The notes: generated by a model from the sequence alone, not told the origin. A stretch of DNA of 64,000 nt from Caldicellulosiruptor hydrothermalis 108 (GCF_000166355.1 NC_014652.1:2268928-2332927), one strand, 5' to 3'; numbered from the stretch's first letter, positions 29,421-38,777 are shown. Numbers and translations: made by a program.

Positions 29421-30587
29421 TTATTTGCGATGATATACAACTTTACCATCAATCAAGACATATTCAACCTCAGAAAATATGTCAAAAGGATGACCCTTGT
29501 ATATTACAATATCAGCATCTTTGCCTTCCTTTATACTCCCAACTCTGTTATCAATTCCTAAAATCTTTGCAGGGTTTATGGTAATTGCTTTTAGAGCCTC
29601 TATCTCATCCATTCCGCTCTTGCATGCAAGCGCGCTACATAGCACAAGATATTTTTGCGGAATGACAGGATGGTCGGTCATAATAGCAACAAGAATGCCT
29701 TCTTTAGAAAGTATACCTGGATTTTTAAAATCAAGGTTTTTAAGCTCAACCTTTGACCTATCAGTAAGGTTTGGTCCAACAATGCATGGGATATTTTCTT
29801 GTTTTAGCTCATCCACAATCAAATATCCGTCTGTCACATGGTCAAGGGTGAGATTTACATCAAATTCTTTGGCAATCCTTATTGCCGTGAATATGTCATC
29901 TGCCCTGTGAGCATGTGCTTTCAGCGGAATTTCTTTTGTCAAAACCTTTATAAGACTTTCACTTTTCATATCAAACTCTGGCATATCTTTTTCCTCATCC
30001 TGCTGAGCCTCAAGTTTTTTATTTAGGTACTCTCTTGCTTTAAAAAGTGCCTCTCTTAAGATTGCAGCAGTTGCCATGCGTGTTTGAGGCATCTGATGTT
30101 TTTCGTGGTACACGCTTTTTGGATTTTCACCAAACGCAACCTTCATTGCAGCAGGTTCTTTCACAACCATTTTGTCAACTCTCTTGCCAAACGTCTTGAT
30201 GACACAAAACTGCCCGCCTATCACGTTAGCGCTTCCCGGTCCTGTTGCAACACATGTAACACCACCTTCAATTGCCTCTTCAAAACTTCTGTCAAACGGA
30301 TTTATAGCATCAATTGCTCTAAGGTGTGGCGTGACAGGGTCTGAGTCTTCGTTTCCATCGGCACCTTCAAACCCGACAGAGTCTTCCCACATTCCTATGT
30401 GTGAGTGCGCATCTATAAACCCTGGAAAGACAAGCCTGCCTGTTGCATCTATTACCATGCTACTATCTTCATTTATGTTTTGGTCAATCATTGCTATCTT
30501 GCCATCCTTGATAAGTATATCGCCTTTTTCAATAATTCCTTTTTCATCCATTGTATAAATTTTTGCATTTTTTATTAAGATGTCCAT
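29421..30587 (-). CDS. Amidohydrolase family protein
   Basis: The 388-residue imidazolonepropionase/dihydroorotase-like hydrolase has an N-terminal beta-sandwich segment ending in LVFPGFIDAHSHIGMWED, with metal-binding His. It continues with PLKAHAHRADDI, VNLTLDHVTDG and IMTDHPVIP, and closes with the usual second sandwich strand set (GSIKEGKDADIVIYKG). Substrate unknown. ATG 30587 follows AAAGGAGG by 12 bases; the frame runs further upstream through that site. It lies 19 bp before tsaE, possibly in the same transcript. Confidence 0.88.
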   Translation of the reverse strand: MDILIKNAKIYTMDEKGIIEKGDILIKDGKIAMIDQNINEDSSMVIDATGRLVFPGFIDAHSHIGMWEDSVGFEGADGNEDSDPVTPHLRAIDAINPFDRSFEEAIEGGVTCVATGPGSANVIGGQFCVIKTFGKRVDKMVVKEPAAMKVAFGENPKSVYHEKHQMPQTRMATAAILREALFKAREYLNKKLEAQQDEEKDMPEFDMKSESLIKVLTKEIPLKAHAHRADDIFTAIRIAKEFDVNLTLDHVTDGYLIVDELKQENIPCIVGPNLTDRSKVELKNLDFKNPGILSKEGILVAIMTDHPVIPQKYLVLCSALACKSGMDEIEALKAITINPAKILGIDNRVGSIKEGKDADIVIYKGHPFDIFSEVEYVLIDGKVVYHRK

Positions 30588-30622
30588 CGCTGCAGCTTTC
30601 CTCCTTTGAATATATTGCAAGA

Positions 30623-32101
30623 TTATTTTGTTGCATGCATAAGATATGTCATGTCAAATTTGGGTTTTAGCGCTAAGTGCGCCTCAACAGGTTTCTGGTA
30701 AAGATATACTTTCCCATATTCTTTTGTTAAGACATAAACCTCTTCAAATCCACTTGATTTTATGAGATTTATATACTCGGATGGACTTTTTAGAGTTTTC
30801 ACCTTTTCCATAAACTCTGGTCTTATGCCCAAATCAAAATCAAGTTTTAATACTTCTCCAGAAAGTTTATCAAATGTAATTTCCAGTTTTCCATTTATTA
30901 TGTAGGCATTACCTATATAGAGCTTGTAACTTACAGTGTGCTGATTGTCATTTTCGAATATATAAGATTTTGCAACAACATATTTTCCAGCAAGCACCTG
31001 CATAATCTGTTCGGCTCTATCGTTTAAGACCTTAGAGTCAACCTTTTTTATTTCACCAGATGATTTTAAATCTGCCATGGCTTTTAATATGTTCCCGTAC
31101 TTGTCGGCAGTTATATTTACAGTGCCAAAAAAACTTTTTTTAGTGTATGAGTATTCACCGCCTGAAGAAACACTGAATTCGGAAGCAGAAAAAGAAATAC
31201 GTCTTGCCTGAGAAGAAAGGAGATTTAAAATCTTTCCAAATTTCAACTTTACATATTCAACTTGTGCTTTTTTTTGAGCATACTCAACATAGCTATTGTA
31301 ATCCCGAATATTTAAAGTGTTTGTAGGTAGATTAATCTGTGGATACACCTTACCATCAACAAAGTCATAGTAGACATCCTTTAATCCAAGTATATTGTTC
31401 ATTGTTGTATATTTTAAAAAAGAATCACTACTCAAAACAGGTACAACCTTTATGCTACTTAAGATTTTACCCTCTTCGTCGCCTTTTTTGCCTGCATTTT
31501 TAAAGTTAATATCTTGATGCCAGTTTATACTAAACTCTAAAAGTTCACCATTATCTTTGTTAAGTACAACCGTTGCCCAGTTTCCTAAAACCTTTTTGTC
31601 GCCTTCATATCGATTAAAAACACAAATGTAGGCGTTTGGCATTGATGCTACCTCAATCTCAACATTTCCTTTTGTGTAAGGCGCAAACTTGTATAAAGTC
31701 TTGAAAGCTTTTGGTTTTACATCGCTAATCGAAAACCTGTTAACTATATCTGAAGGAGTAAATTTTTTAAAATATACTATCGACTGGTCTTCTTTCATGT
31801 ATATTTCATATTTTGATTTTGAGTCTTCAAAAAGATACTTGAACATAAAGGTATCGTCTGGTAACTTCTCGATGACAATGTTGTCTTCAACAAGCTTTGC
31901 ATTTTTCAGTTCAAACATATTTTTTATATAGGTTATGTTGTCATTTTGGGTTGGTGTATTTTTGAGCGTAAAATTTCTGATTAAAAGGATTATAAACAAA
32001 ATTCCAAATACAAATACTGCAATGCTTATCCCAAGCCTTTTTGTATAAATCTTTATTTTCATAACAATCGGTTTTTTAAAAACCTTCCCTCGCTTTTTCA
32101 A
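30623..32101 (-). CDS. Membrane-anchored protein of unknown function
   Basis: The 492-residue protein has one N-terminal membrane helix (LGISIAVFVFGILFIILLI) and a large extracellular part. Repeated PepSY/YcdB-like stretches are seen (VVLNKDNGELLEFSINWH; LEITFDKLSGEVLKLDFDL), which in other proteins act as propeptide- or inhibitor-like domains. I do not recognise a specific function. Start uncertain: TTG 32101 or ATG 32062, neither with a good ribosome site. It sits between folE2 and the amidohydrolase in the same direction. Confidence 0.7.
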   Translation of the reverse strand: MKKRGKVFKKPIVMKIKIYTKRLGISIAVFVFGILFIILLIRNFTLKNTPTQNDNITYIKNMFELKNAKLVEDNIVIEKLPDDTFMFKYLFEDSKSKYEIYMKEDQSIVYFKKFTPSDIVNRFSISDVKPKAFKTLYKFAPYTKGNVEIEVASMPNAYICVFNRYEGDKKVLGNWATVVLNKDNGELLEFSINWHQDINFKNAGKKGDEEGKILSSIKVVPVLSSDSFLKYTTMNNILGLKDVYYDFVDGKVYPQINLPTNTLNIRDYNSYVEYAQKKAQVEYVKLKFGKILNLLSSQARRISFSASEFSVSSGGEYSYTKKSFFGTVNITADKYGNILKAMADLKSSGEIKKVDSKVLNDRAEQIMQVLAGKYVVAKSYIFENDNQHTVSYKLYIGNAYIINGKLEITFDKLSGEVLKLDFDLGIRPEFMEKVKTLKSPSEYINLIKSSGFEEVYVLTKEYGKVYLYQKPVEAHLALKPKFDMTYLMHATK

Positions 32102-32124
32102 AGCAGATTGTTACTTTAATTGTA

Positions 32125-32895
32125 TCATTTTGTTATTTCACCTTCAATATACGCAAAGGCATTGTGGTTGTGAATGCTCTCAATTGACTCAACAAAAACC
32201 TTATACCATTTTATTCGCCCATCTTCCTTTATTTTCAAAACAACCTCTCTCAAAAGGTCTTCAACAAAGCGAGGGTTCTGGTAAGCTCTCTCTGTTACCC
32301 ATTTCTCGTCAGGTCTTTTCAAGATAGAATAAAGAGGGCATGATGCAGAAGCTTCTGCAATCTCAACAAGTTCCTCAATCCACATAAACTTCTTCATCCT
32401 CACCTCTATCGTCACATAAGCTCTCTGGTTGTGAGCTCCATACTCTGAAATTTCTTTTGAGCATGGGCACAGAGTGTGAACAGGAACAACCACACCCACT
32501 TTAAGGTCAAATTTCTGATCTTTTTCAGCTTCAAAATAACAGTCAACTTTAAGTGGTGAGAGGGTCCCTGTCACAGGTGTTCTTTTGTTGATAAAGTAGG
32601 GAAAATCAAACCTTATATAGGCTCTATCCGAAAGAAGCTTTTCTTTTATCCTATCCAACAGCTTTTCTATTTCCTTGGGTCCGACAACTTTCAGCTCATC
32701 TATCGCTTCAATGAACCTGGACATGTGAGTACCTCTGATATCACCTTTTAGCTCTGCTGCAGCGGTGATCTTTGCAATTGTTGTCTGAGTTTTGTTTTCT
32801 CTGTCCATTACAACAATTGGCCAATTTAAGTCTTTTATCCCTACTTTCTGGATGGAGATTCCTCTCTGGTCTTTTTGACTCTGAACATCAATCAC
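32125..32895 (-). CDS. folE2: GTP cyclohydrolase FolE2 (type IB)
   Basis: The 256-residue enzyme converts GTP to 7,8-dihydroneopterin triphosphate. Signature segments are GTHMSRFIEAIDEL, the metal-site region HTLCPCSKEISEYGAHNQR, and SCPLYSILKRPDEKWVTE. Type IB enzymes use metals other than zinc and suit zinc-poor cells. Its start overlaps the queD stop (ATGA), so the product probably feeds QueD. Confidence 0.95.
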   Translation of the reverse strand: MIDVQSQKDQRGISIQKVGIKDLNWPIVVMDRENKTQTTIAKITAAAELKGDIRGTHMSRFIEAIDELKVVGPKEIEKLLDRIKEKLLSDRAYIRFDFPYFINKRTPVTGTLSPLKVDCYFEAEKDQKFDLKVGVVVPVHTLCPCSKEISEYGAHNQRAYVTIEVRMKKFMWIEELVEIAEASASCPLYSILKRPDEKWVTERAYQNPRFVEDLLREVVLKIKEDGRIKWYKVFVESIESIHNHNAFAYIEGEITK

Positions 32896-33254
32896 TCATC
32901 TTCACCTCTGTATATAACGCTACTGTCCTCTGTCTCCCATACTTCAATTTCATAAAGCCTGCAGCCTTGCTCTTCTATCTTTCTGCTAAGTTTTTTCCAT
33001 ATCCATTTTGCAATGTTCTCAGCAGTAGGGTTTTCTATAATATCGTTTATATATGCATGGTCTAAGACGTCAATTACCTCATCCTGTACAATCTTCTTTA
33101 AAAGCACAAAGTCTATTACCATGTCCTGGTTATCGGGTTTGCCTTCCACTGTCACAACAAGCTTGTATGTGTGCCCGTGAAGGTTTTCACATTTTCCATT
33201 GTACTTTGTGAGATTATGCGCTGCATCAAATTTGAAGATTTTTTTGAGAAGCAT
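32892..33254 (-). CDS. queD: 6-carboxytetrahydropterin synthase QueD
   Basis: The 120-residue PTPS-family enzyme has zinc ligands in FDAAHNL and LHGHTY and the catalytic Cys in GKCENLHGH, with DHAYINDIIENPTAENIA downstream. It makes the second intermediate of 7-deazaguanine (queuosine) synthesis. ATG 33254 follows GGGGAG. No queE, queC or queF lies nearby. A terminator-like hairpin lies 38 bp upstream, with no obvious promoter between. Confidence 0.93.
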   Translation of the reverse strand: MLLKKIFKFDAAHNLTKYNGKCENLHGHTYKLVVTVEGKPDNQDMVIDFVLLKKIVQDEVIDVLDHAYINDIIENPTAENIAKWIWKKLSRKIEEQGCRLYEIEVWETEDSSVIYRGEDE

Positions 33255-33291
33255 AACTAATCTCCCCTTTTATAAAAGTTAACGAAAAAAT

Positions 33292-33333
33292 TTAAGAGGC
33301 TGCTCTTCAAGACCCAAAACACAGCCTCTTTTA
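33292..33333 (-). terminator. Hairpin with T tract upstream of queD
   Basis: CAGCCTCTT (33330-33322 region) pairs with AAGAGGCTG (33302-33294), followed in the minus direction by AAATTTTTT. It ends the PIN-remnant transcript or acts as an attenuator for queD-folE2. Confidence 0.75.
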
Positions 33334-33338
33334 AAGCT

Positions 33339-33624
33339 CTAAGTAGAAAAGATGTGAATAAACTCTTTTGGAGTAATCATTTTTATTTCAACACTTTGTA
33401 TGCCTTCATCACGGGTACCAAAATAATCCGCATGTACTCTTTTTGAACAAACTATTTGCAGGGCATCTTCCAAGTCTTTATACCCGCTCTTTAATGATTT
33501 TATTATATCACTTTTTAAAATACTCACAATATCAATTTTTTTAAACATTATGAGTAACAATTTTCTAATTTTCTCCTCTATATTTATCCACATCAGGAAT
33601 TATCTTTTCTGCATCTATTATCAT
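33339..33624 (-). pseudogene. Remnant of a PIN-domain toxin locus
   Basis: An open frame from 33593 encodes 84 residues whose second half (GYKDLEDALQIVCSKR, ADYFGTRDEG, ITPKEFI) matches the C-terminal half of PIN-domain ribonucleases. The N-terminal catalytic Asp segment (normally near the first ten residues) is missing. Upstream in another frame, ATG 33624 with GAGGTGG begins a 19-codon frame MIIDAEKIIPDVDKYRGEN that stops at 33565. A TGGTATAAT extended -10 precedes it. The simplest reading is a toxin-antitoxin or toxin gene damaged by deletion. The frame beginning MWINIEEK has no ribosome site. Confidence 0.55.
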
Positions 33625-33685
33625 TACAAACCACCTCATTTATATATCACTTGCTTTCAAAATTTATTATACCACATTCTTTCCC

Positions 33686-36600
33686 CTATTTTCTCACCGC
33701 CTGGACTGACACTGAATTACCTGCCAAGTCCTTCACATTTGGTGATATATTTACAATGCTTCCTGCCGGAAGCGGGTTTGTGAATGTGATTTCAACAACT
33801 CTGTTATCAGAAGACTTTACAAAGCTTACAATGCTGCCGCCTGCAACGCATGAGAAGTTTTGAGCAATTAGTGTTGAAGCATCCATAGGTTCAGAAAATG
33901 TGAGTTTGACTTTTCTTGTATCCGTCGAAGAAAACTCTGCTGTGACATCAGGGGAAGTCTTTTCTGTCACAGGCTCAACAGTTTGAGCTTTTAACACAAC
34001 AGAAGAATTTCCATTGCTATCTACTATTAAGTCTGGTCTTTTTATCTCCACAGTTAACTTGCTGTCTACAGTCCCTGGTTTTTTGACCTTCACATAAACT
34101 ATGCCGTTTTGGATGTAAGCTGTGTAGTCAACATCAGGAATTAAAGTAATACCTCCAACCTTTAGCTCAATTCCTGCAGCCAGCACTGTGGTATTTATAC
34201 CTGGCAGGGCAAAAACTGGTTCGTCAAATGTAATAGCTATTGTGTCTGATGCTGCAGAACTTCCAACAGACACGCCTGTCTGCTGCGGACAGATTCTGTC
34301 TTTGAGTAATATCGAAGGATAAAAGCTAATATCAAGTGTTGGCGGAATTACAAGGCTCTGTTCAAACTGGTCTTTTATATTCGAATTTACTGTAAATATT
34401 TTCAGCTGTTCAGCATCTTGACCAGAATCATTTGTATCAGCCATAGCGCTTGAGGTCAAAGAAATTGATGTTTTTAAAGTAATGGTCTTTTTGTCTTGAG
34501 AAATTGTATAACTTACAATTCCAAGACTGACCACTTTATCGTTGTCAGGATTTCCATTTAAACTTGAAGTCGAATATGCGTTTCTGAACATTATTGCTGC
34601 AGGGTCAAACGATGCAAAGATGTATCCATTCAAGCTTCTTATTTCAATTGTATTTTTGTCCACTGCAACAACTTCTATGTCTTGCGCAGATATCCCTCTA
34701 AAGTTTGCCGACACAGAAACTGGCATTGCTATTGTAGCATTTGCTATAAAATTGCCTGCCTTGTCAGTGAGGGTAGGAGCTGCCAATTTGTCTATCACAC
34801 CACCAGATTGACTCCACTTGCCAGGCAATGTATCGTCTGCCCCTGGAATTAAAAGGGTGATTCTGTCGCCGTTTGGTGAGATATAATCAACTTTTGCACC
34901 TTTTACGCTCGAAAGTGGAATTGTTGCACTTGATGCCCCTACAAAATAACTGCTCAAATTCTTTAGTTTTTCAACATCCATAGGTTCTGAGAAAAATATG
35001 TCTATTTTGTCCACATCCGAAGAAGAATCATACTTGGCAATTGCAGCAGTTATGGTTGGTGCAAGTGTGTCTTTTGCATCTATTGCATATGTGCTACTGT
35101 CCATAACATTTTCCCTCACAGATGTATCACAGATGCCTGAAATCTTCAAAGTATATCTTCCACCATTTATTGCTGCAAGTGTTGAAAACTCAACAGCAAA
35201 CATTGAGTTATCTTCTTCTTTTAACGGTTTTACTACTTTAGCCTGAGCTTCTGCTATCTGTGTACCATCTGCTGAAAGCAGAGAAAAACTTTGAACCTTA
35301 CCATCAGCATTCACGTTTTCAGTAAATGTTACCTTAATTATATTCCCATCCAAAACCTCGACACTTTTGACTGCCGGTTTTGTAGTATCATCCTGAGCTT
35401 TGGATGTTACTGATACCCAATCTGATACCTTGTTGCCAAGAAGGTCTTCAACGTATCGGAACCTCACTTCAAATGAAACAAGTGCCCTGCTATCAAGCTT
35501 CAATTGTGGATTTAACTGAATGTCAATTGTTTTTTCATCTGAAAGAAGTGTTATTTTTGCGCCAATTGCATGGTTGGTACTGTCCTGTGCTTGGTAAACC
35601 TCATACTCGCCTGTTGGAATCAAACCATTTAAGCTTCTTATCTCTTCATCAAATACAAGCCTTATTCGATTGTTTGAAACAAGGTCTAAGGACACAAGCT
35701 TTGGCGGATTTTTTTCAAGTACTGTTGTAAATGTAGCTTTAAAGTCAGGAGCTTTATATCCTGCAAAGTCTTTCGCTTCTGTTATTTCAATTGTGTGAGT
35801 CCCATCAGCAAGAGGATATAAAAGTTCAATGTCAATAGCATTCTCTTGATGTTTTGGTGTAAGCTTGGCATATGCATAATTTGAATCAATTCTAATGTTT
35901 GCCCCAACCGAAGACAAATCGCATACCTTGTAAGCATTTGCCGAATCAATGTTCATAGGCTCAGAAAAGACAACCTTAAACCTTTTGCTATTGACTATCT
36001 TAAAATCCACAACCTTTGGCTGAGTTGCATCAATGATTGTTAACTCTTTTGTTATGCTTAAGCTCTGGCCTGTTTCTGAAAGAAGGTTTGAAATCTCAAC
36101 CATCAGTTTGTCAGTTTGATTTAATCTGCTTGGGAAGATTATACTCACAGTTTTAAAATCGCTCGAGAGAACTTTCCTTACATCTGTAATTTCTTTGCTA
36201 TTTACATAAATTTTTATCGGCAGGTTATCCTGCTGGCTCTTTGAAATCGACTTTGTAAACTTCAAATCCACTTTCTTTAAACTCTCTATTTTGATATCCT
36301 CTGCAAAGGAAAAAGGCATTGTCTTTGCCACAAACTTTAAAGTTGTAGCTTGCCCTTTGTAAAAAAGCGTGTACTCTTTCCCTTCTTGCTGTGCAGATGT
36401 TTTTATCTCAACAACCTTTTTGCTTGAGTCTGCAAACTTCGCATCCACAACAGAAAGTCCACCATCAAACGAAAAGTCAGATTTAACAATTGAAGAAAGC
36501 TCCTTATCAAATGTTACCTTTAAAGTTTGCGGGTCAATTATTTCAAGCCCGACAGGCTTTGCAGCTTTTAAGCTTTCGTTCAAAAACGCATTGTAAAGTA

Positions 36601-37159
36601 TAGCTGCTGTCTGGCCTCTTGTGACAAGCTTTCCTATCTCAATTTCGGATTCTATTCCATAAAAAATATTCATCGAATATGCTTTCTGGATATAGTTTAG
36701 TGGCCACTTGCCTTTGAGCTCCGACTCCTTCACACCAAGTGCCCTTACAACTATGGCAGTTAACTCTTCAACTTTTAAATACTGTTCTGGCTTGAAAGTC
36801 CCATCTGTATACCCTGAAATCAATCCTATTGCTTTTGCTGCTTCTATGTAGCCAAGTCCCCAGTAATCTGTCTTCACATCTTTAAAAGAAGATTTTTTTT
36901 GATTTGCATAAAAATCAGCTAAAGGCTTTTTGCCAAGCAGCATGATAATCATTTTAGAAATCTCTGAACGTTTGAGAGGTTTGTCAAGATTCAAATTTCC
37001 TTTTGTGTCACCTGTCATTATTCCTTTTTGCTTTAAAACCTGTGCCGCCTGCTGATAGTAAGAAAGGTTTTGAGAAAATGAAGTATTTACCAAAAAGCTT
37101 AACAGAAAACTCAGGAGGCTCAAAAAAACAAAAATTCTCTTACCCCATTTTTTTAACAT
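33686..37159 (-). CDS. S-layer-homology (SLH) surface protein with Ig-like repeats
   Basis: The 1157-residue secreted protein has a signal peptide (FVFLSLLSFLLSFLVNTSF), then three SLH modules within about residues 35-200 (YYQQAAQVLKQKGIMTG; DYWGLGYIEAAKAIGLISGY; LNYIQKAYSMNIFYGIES) that bind cell-wall polysaccharide. Many SbsA/Big_5-type Ig-like repeats follow (PKLVSLDLVSNNRIRLVFDE; KPAVKSVEVLDGNIIKVTFT). It is a structural envelope or S-layer component. ATG 37159 has AAAGGAGAG; an extended -10 promoter precedes it. No catalytic domain is seen. Confidence 0.92.
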   Translation of the reverse strand: MLKKWGKRIFVFLSLLSFLLSFLVNTSFSQNLSYYQQAAQVLKQKGIMTGDTKGNLNLDKPLKRSEISKMIIMLLGKKPLADFYANQKKSSFKDVKTDYWGLGYIEAAKAIGLISGYTDGTFKPEQYLKVEELTAIVVRALGVKESELKGKWPLNYIQKAYSMNIFYGIESEIEIGKLVTRGQTAAILYNAFLNESLKAAKPVGLEIIDPQTLKVTFDKELSSIVKSDFSFDGGLSVVDAKFADSSKKVVEIKTSAQQEGKEYTLFYKGQATTLKFVAKTMPFSFAEDIKIESLKKVDLKFTKSISKSQQDNLPIKIYVNSKEITDVRKVLSSDFKTVSIIFPSRLNQTDKLMVEISNLLSETGQSLSITKELTIIDATQPKVVDFKIVNSKRFKVVFSEPMNIDSANAYKVCDLSSVGANIRIDSNYAYAKLTPKHQENAIDIELLYPLADGTHTIEITEAKDFAGYKAPDFKATFTTVLEKNPPKLVSLDLVSNNRIRLVFDEEIRSLNGLIPTGEYEVYQAQDSTNHAIGAKITLLSDEKTIDIQLNPQLKLDSRALVSFEVRFRYVEDLLGNKVSDWVSVTSKAQDDTTKPAVKSVEVLDGNIIKVTFTENVNADGKVQSFSLLSADGTQIAEAQAKVVKPLKEEDNSMFAVEFSTLAAINGGRYTLKISGICDTSVRENVMDSSTYAIDAKDTLAPTITAAIAKYDSSSDVDKIDIFFSEPMDVEKLKNLSSYFVGASSATIPLSSVKGAKVDYISPNGDRITLLIPGADDTLPGKWSQSGGVIDKLAAPTLTDKAGNFIANATIAMPVSVSANFRGISAQDIEVVAVDKNTIEIRSLNGYIFASFDPAAIMFRNAYSTSSLNGNPDNDKVVSLGIVSYTISQDKKTITLKTSISLTSSAMADTNDSGQDAEQLKIFTVNSNIKDQFEQSLVIPPTLDISFYPSILLKDRICPQQTGVSVGSSAASDTIAITFDEPVFALPGINTTVLAAGIELKVGGITLIPDVDYTAYIQNGIVYVKVKKPGTVDSKLTVEIKRPDLIVDSNGNSSVVLKAQTVEPVTEKTSPDVTAEFSSTDTRKVKLTFSEPMDASTLIAQNFSCVAGGSIVSFVKSSDNRVVEITFTNPLPAGSIVNISPNVKDLAGNSVSVQAVRK

Positions 37160-37214
37160 TGCTGTTCTCTCCTTTGTTCAATATTTGTATTCCTTCACAG
37201 CATTTATATAAGAT

Positions 37215-37223
37215 ATTATATCA
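37215..37223 (-). promoter_or_regulatory. Extended -10 element of the SLH gene
   Basis: TGATATAAT on the minus strand (37223-37215) has the TGN extension, about 55 bp before the ATG. No good -35 is visible, as is usual for extended -10 promoters. Confidence 0.55.
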
Positions 37224-37260
37224 TGTTTTTTGGAAAATGTTTAGAAAAAGGAAGATAAAA

Positions 37261-37309
37261 AAGACTGCCGTGCAGGAAAAAATTGGGTTTTGTCCTCCAC
37301 GGCAGTCTT
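37261..37309 (-). terminator. Terminator of the sigB-like operon
   Basis: AAGACTGCCGTG (37261-37272) and CACGGCAGTCTT (37298-37309) form a perfect 12-bp stem followed in the minus direction by T4-A-T. It separates the sigma operon from the SLH gene. Confidence 0.92.
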
Positions 37310-37319
37310 GTATGTTTTT

Positions 37320-38090
37320 TTATTCCTCTTTTTTCTCTTCAATGAAATCCTTTAATTTTTTTAGCACCTTTTTTTCAAGCCGTGAAATGTACATCTGTGA
37401 AACGTTCATCTCCTCTGCAATTTCCTTTTGAGTCTTTTCTTCAAAAAACCGCTTTTGAACAAACTCTCTCTCAAAAGGTGAAAGCCTTTCAATTGCCTTC
37501 TTTACAGCTTCAACATTTTCTACCTGCAAGATGTTCTCATCGCTCTTGCCAAGAACATCTCCAAGCGTCATCTCTTCATCCTCATACATGGTCTGGTCCA
37601 AAGACTGGGGAAGATAGTTGTTAGATGCTTCCATTACCTCTAAGACTTCTTCTGTGCTCATGTTAAGATGACGAGCAATCTCTTCTACCTTCGGCGGTCT
37701 TTTTAATTTTGTAGAAAGCACCTCTGTTGCAAGTTTTATCTTGGCAGAGGTTTCATAGATTCTTCTTGGTAGTCTGATTATTGAAGCTCTATCCCTGAAA
37801 TATCTTTTTATCTCTCCCATTATGGTTGGGGTCGCAAAACTTGTGAATTTATAACCTTTGTTGGGTTCAAATCTCTCAACAGCATTTATAAGTGCAATGC
37901 ATGCAACCTGATAAAGGTCTTCATAGTCTATTCCTCTTCCAACAAACTTTTTTGCTATAATCTCGGCTATATAAAGGTGCTTGTTTACAAGTTCATTTCT
38001 AAGTTCAATAGCCTTGGTTCTCTGATACTCTTCGAAGAGTCTATCTATTTTTTCAACATCAATCTCTAATGTCCTTTTTTCATCAACCAT
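37320..38090 (-). CDS. SigB/SigF/SigG-type sigma factor
   Basis: The 256-residue alternative sigma-70 factor has region 2 (DYEDLYQVACIALINAVERF; TSFATPTIMGEIKRYFRD), region 3 (RRIYETSAKIKLATEVLSTK; PKVEEIARHLNMS) and region 4 with the helix-turn-helix TQKEIAEEMNVSQMYISRLE. ATG 38090 follows GAGGGG by about nine bases; the preceding in-frame TTG is less likely. It is the last gene of an rsbV-rsbW-like operon. I favour SigB-type general stress over sporulation SigF because the anti-sigma protein resembles RsbW most. Confidence 0.88.
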   Translation of the reverse strand: MVDEKRTLEIDVEKIDRLFEEYQRTKAIELRNELVNKHLYIAEIIAKKFVGRGIDYEDLYQVACIALINAVERFEPNKGYKFTSFATPTIMGEIKRYFRDRASIIRLPRRIYETSAKIKLATEVLSTKLKRPPKVEEIARHLNMSTEEVLEVMEASNNYLPQSLDQTMYEDEEMTLGDVLGKSDENILQVENVEAVKKAIERLSPFEREFVQKRFFEEKTQKEIAEEMNVSQMYISRLEKKVLKKLKDFIEEKKEE

Positions 38091-38094
38091 CAAA

Positions 38095-38472
38095 TCAGAC
38101 CCCTCGATGATATTTTTTTAGTTTCACAATATGACCGTCTTCAGTTTTTTCAAACTCAGCTTCATCAATCAAGGTTTGAAGAATCATCTTTGCAAGTTCG
38201 TTGTCTGTTAGCTCACCATTGGGCACATCAATTCTTATGTCCAAATACTCACTTGCAATGTTAAACTCTACAGATATTTTTCCTTTTAGCTTTTCTATCT
38301 CAAAAAGGTTAAAAACCTCTGATATGGCCATTTTCAAATCTTCTATTGTCTCAAAATCAAAGCCTGCTCGCGCTGCTATCCCAGATAGTGTTAGCCTTAC
38401 TACCATAATATATTCAGCTTTGGGCGGAATTGTTAACATAATTTGGTCCATATTTGACTTTTGCCCCCTCAT
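38095..38472 (-). CDS. RsbW-like anti-sigma factor with degenerate ATP site
   Basis: The protein (125 aa from ATG 38472, or 118 from ATG 38451) aligns with RsbW through PPKAEYIMVVRLTLSGIAAR and ETIEDLKMAISEV. It then departs from the kinase: the N-box SEACTNAV is SEVFNLFE with Asn shifted, and the glycine motifs of the ATP lid (D-x-G-x-G and RGxGL) are replaced by DVPNGELTDNELAKMILQTL. It is also shorter than usual. It could still bind the sigma factor and RsbV but probably cannot phosphorylate RsbV. The start overlaps the rsbV stop (ATGA). Confidence 0.8.
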   Translation of the reverse strand: MRGQKSNMDQIMLTIPPKAEYIMVVRLTLSGIAARAGFDFETIEDLKMAISEVFNLFEIEKLKGKISVEFNIASEYLDIRIDVPNGELTDNELAKMILQTLIDEAEFEKTEDGHIVKLKKYHRGV

Positions 38473-38777
38473 TCAATTCTAAACACCTTGTCAAGCCCGG
38501 TGATAGTGAAAACCTTCTTCACGTTGGGTTTTAAGTTCTTAAGAACAATGTTTGTGCCTTTTTGCTTTGATTTTTTCAAAGCGCCTACAAATACACCAAG
38601 CCCGGTTGAGTCTATATAGCTTACATCGTTCATATCAATAATAACGTCATTTGATGATGTATCAATCAATGAATAGAGCTTGTCTTTCAAAGTTGGTGAA
38701 GAAAATATGTCAAGCTCTCCTTTAAGCTCTATCACAACACCATTTTCAGAAATCCTCTCTTTTAAATCAAGGTTCAT
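38469..38777 (-). CDS. Anti-sigma factor antagonist (STAS domain, RsbV-like)
   Basis: The 102-residue STAS protein has the phosphorylatable Ser57 in YIDSTGLGVFVGA and the core VVIELKGELDIFSSPTLKDKL. ATG 38777 follows GGAGG by eight bases; the frame extends upstream through that site. It is the first gene of the operon with the RsbW-like protein and the sigma factor. Confidence 0.92.
   Translation of the reverse strand: MNLDLKERISENGVVIELKGELDIFSSPTLKDKLYSLIDTSSNDVIIDMNDVSYIDSTGLGVFVGALKKSKQKGTNIVLKNLKPNVKKVFTITGLDKVFRIE

Noticed and set aside
38095-38472. SpoIIAB (sporulation) identity for the anti-sigma gene
   Set aside because: The preserved N-terminal segment resembles RsbW more closely and kinase motifs are missing.
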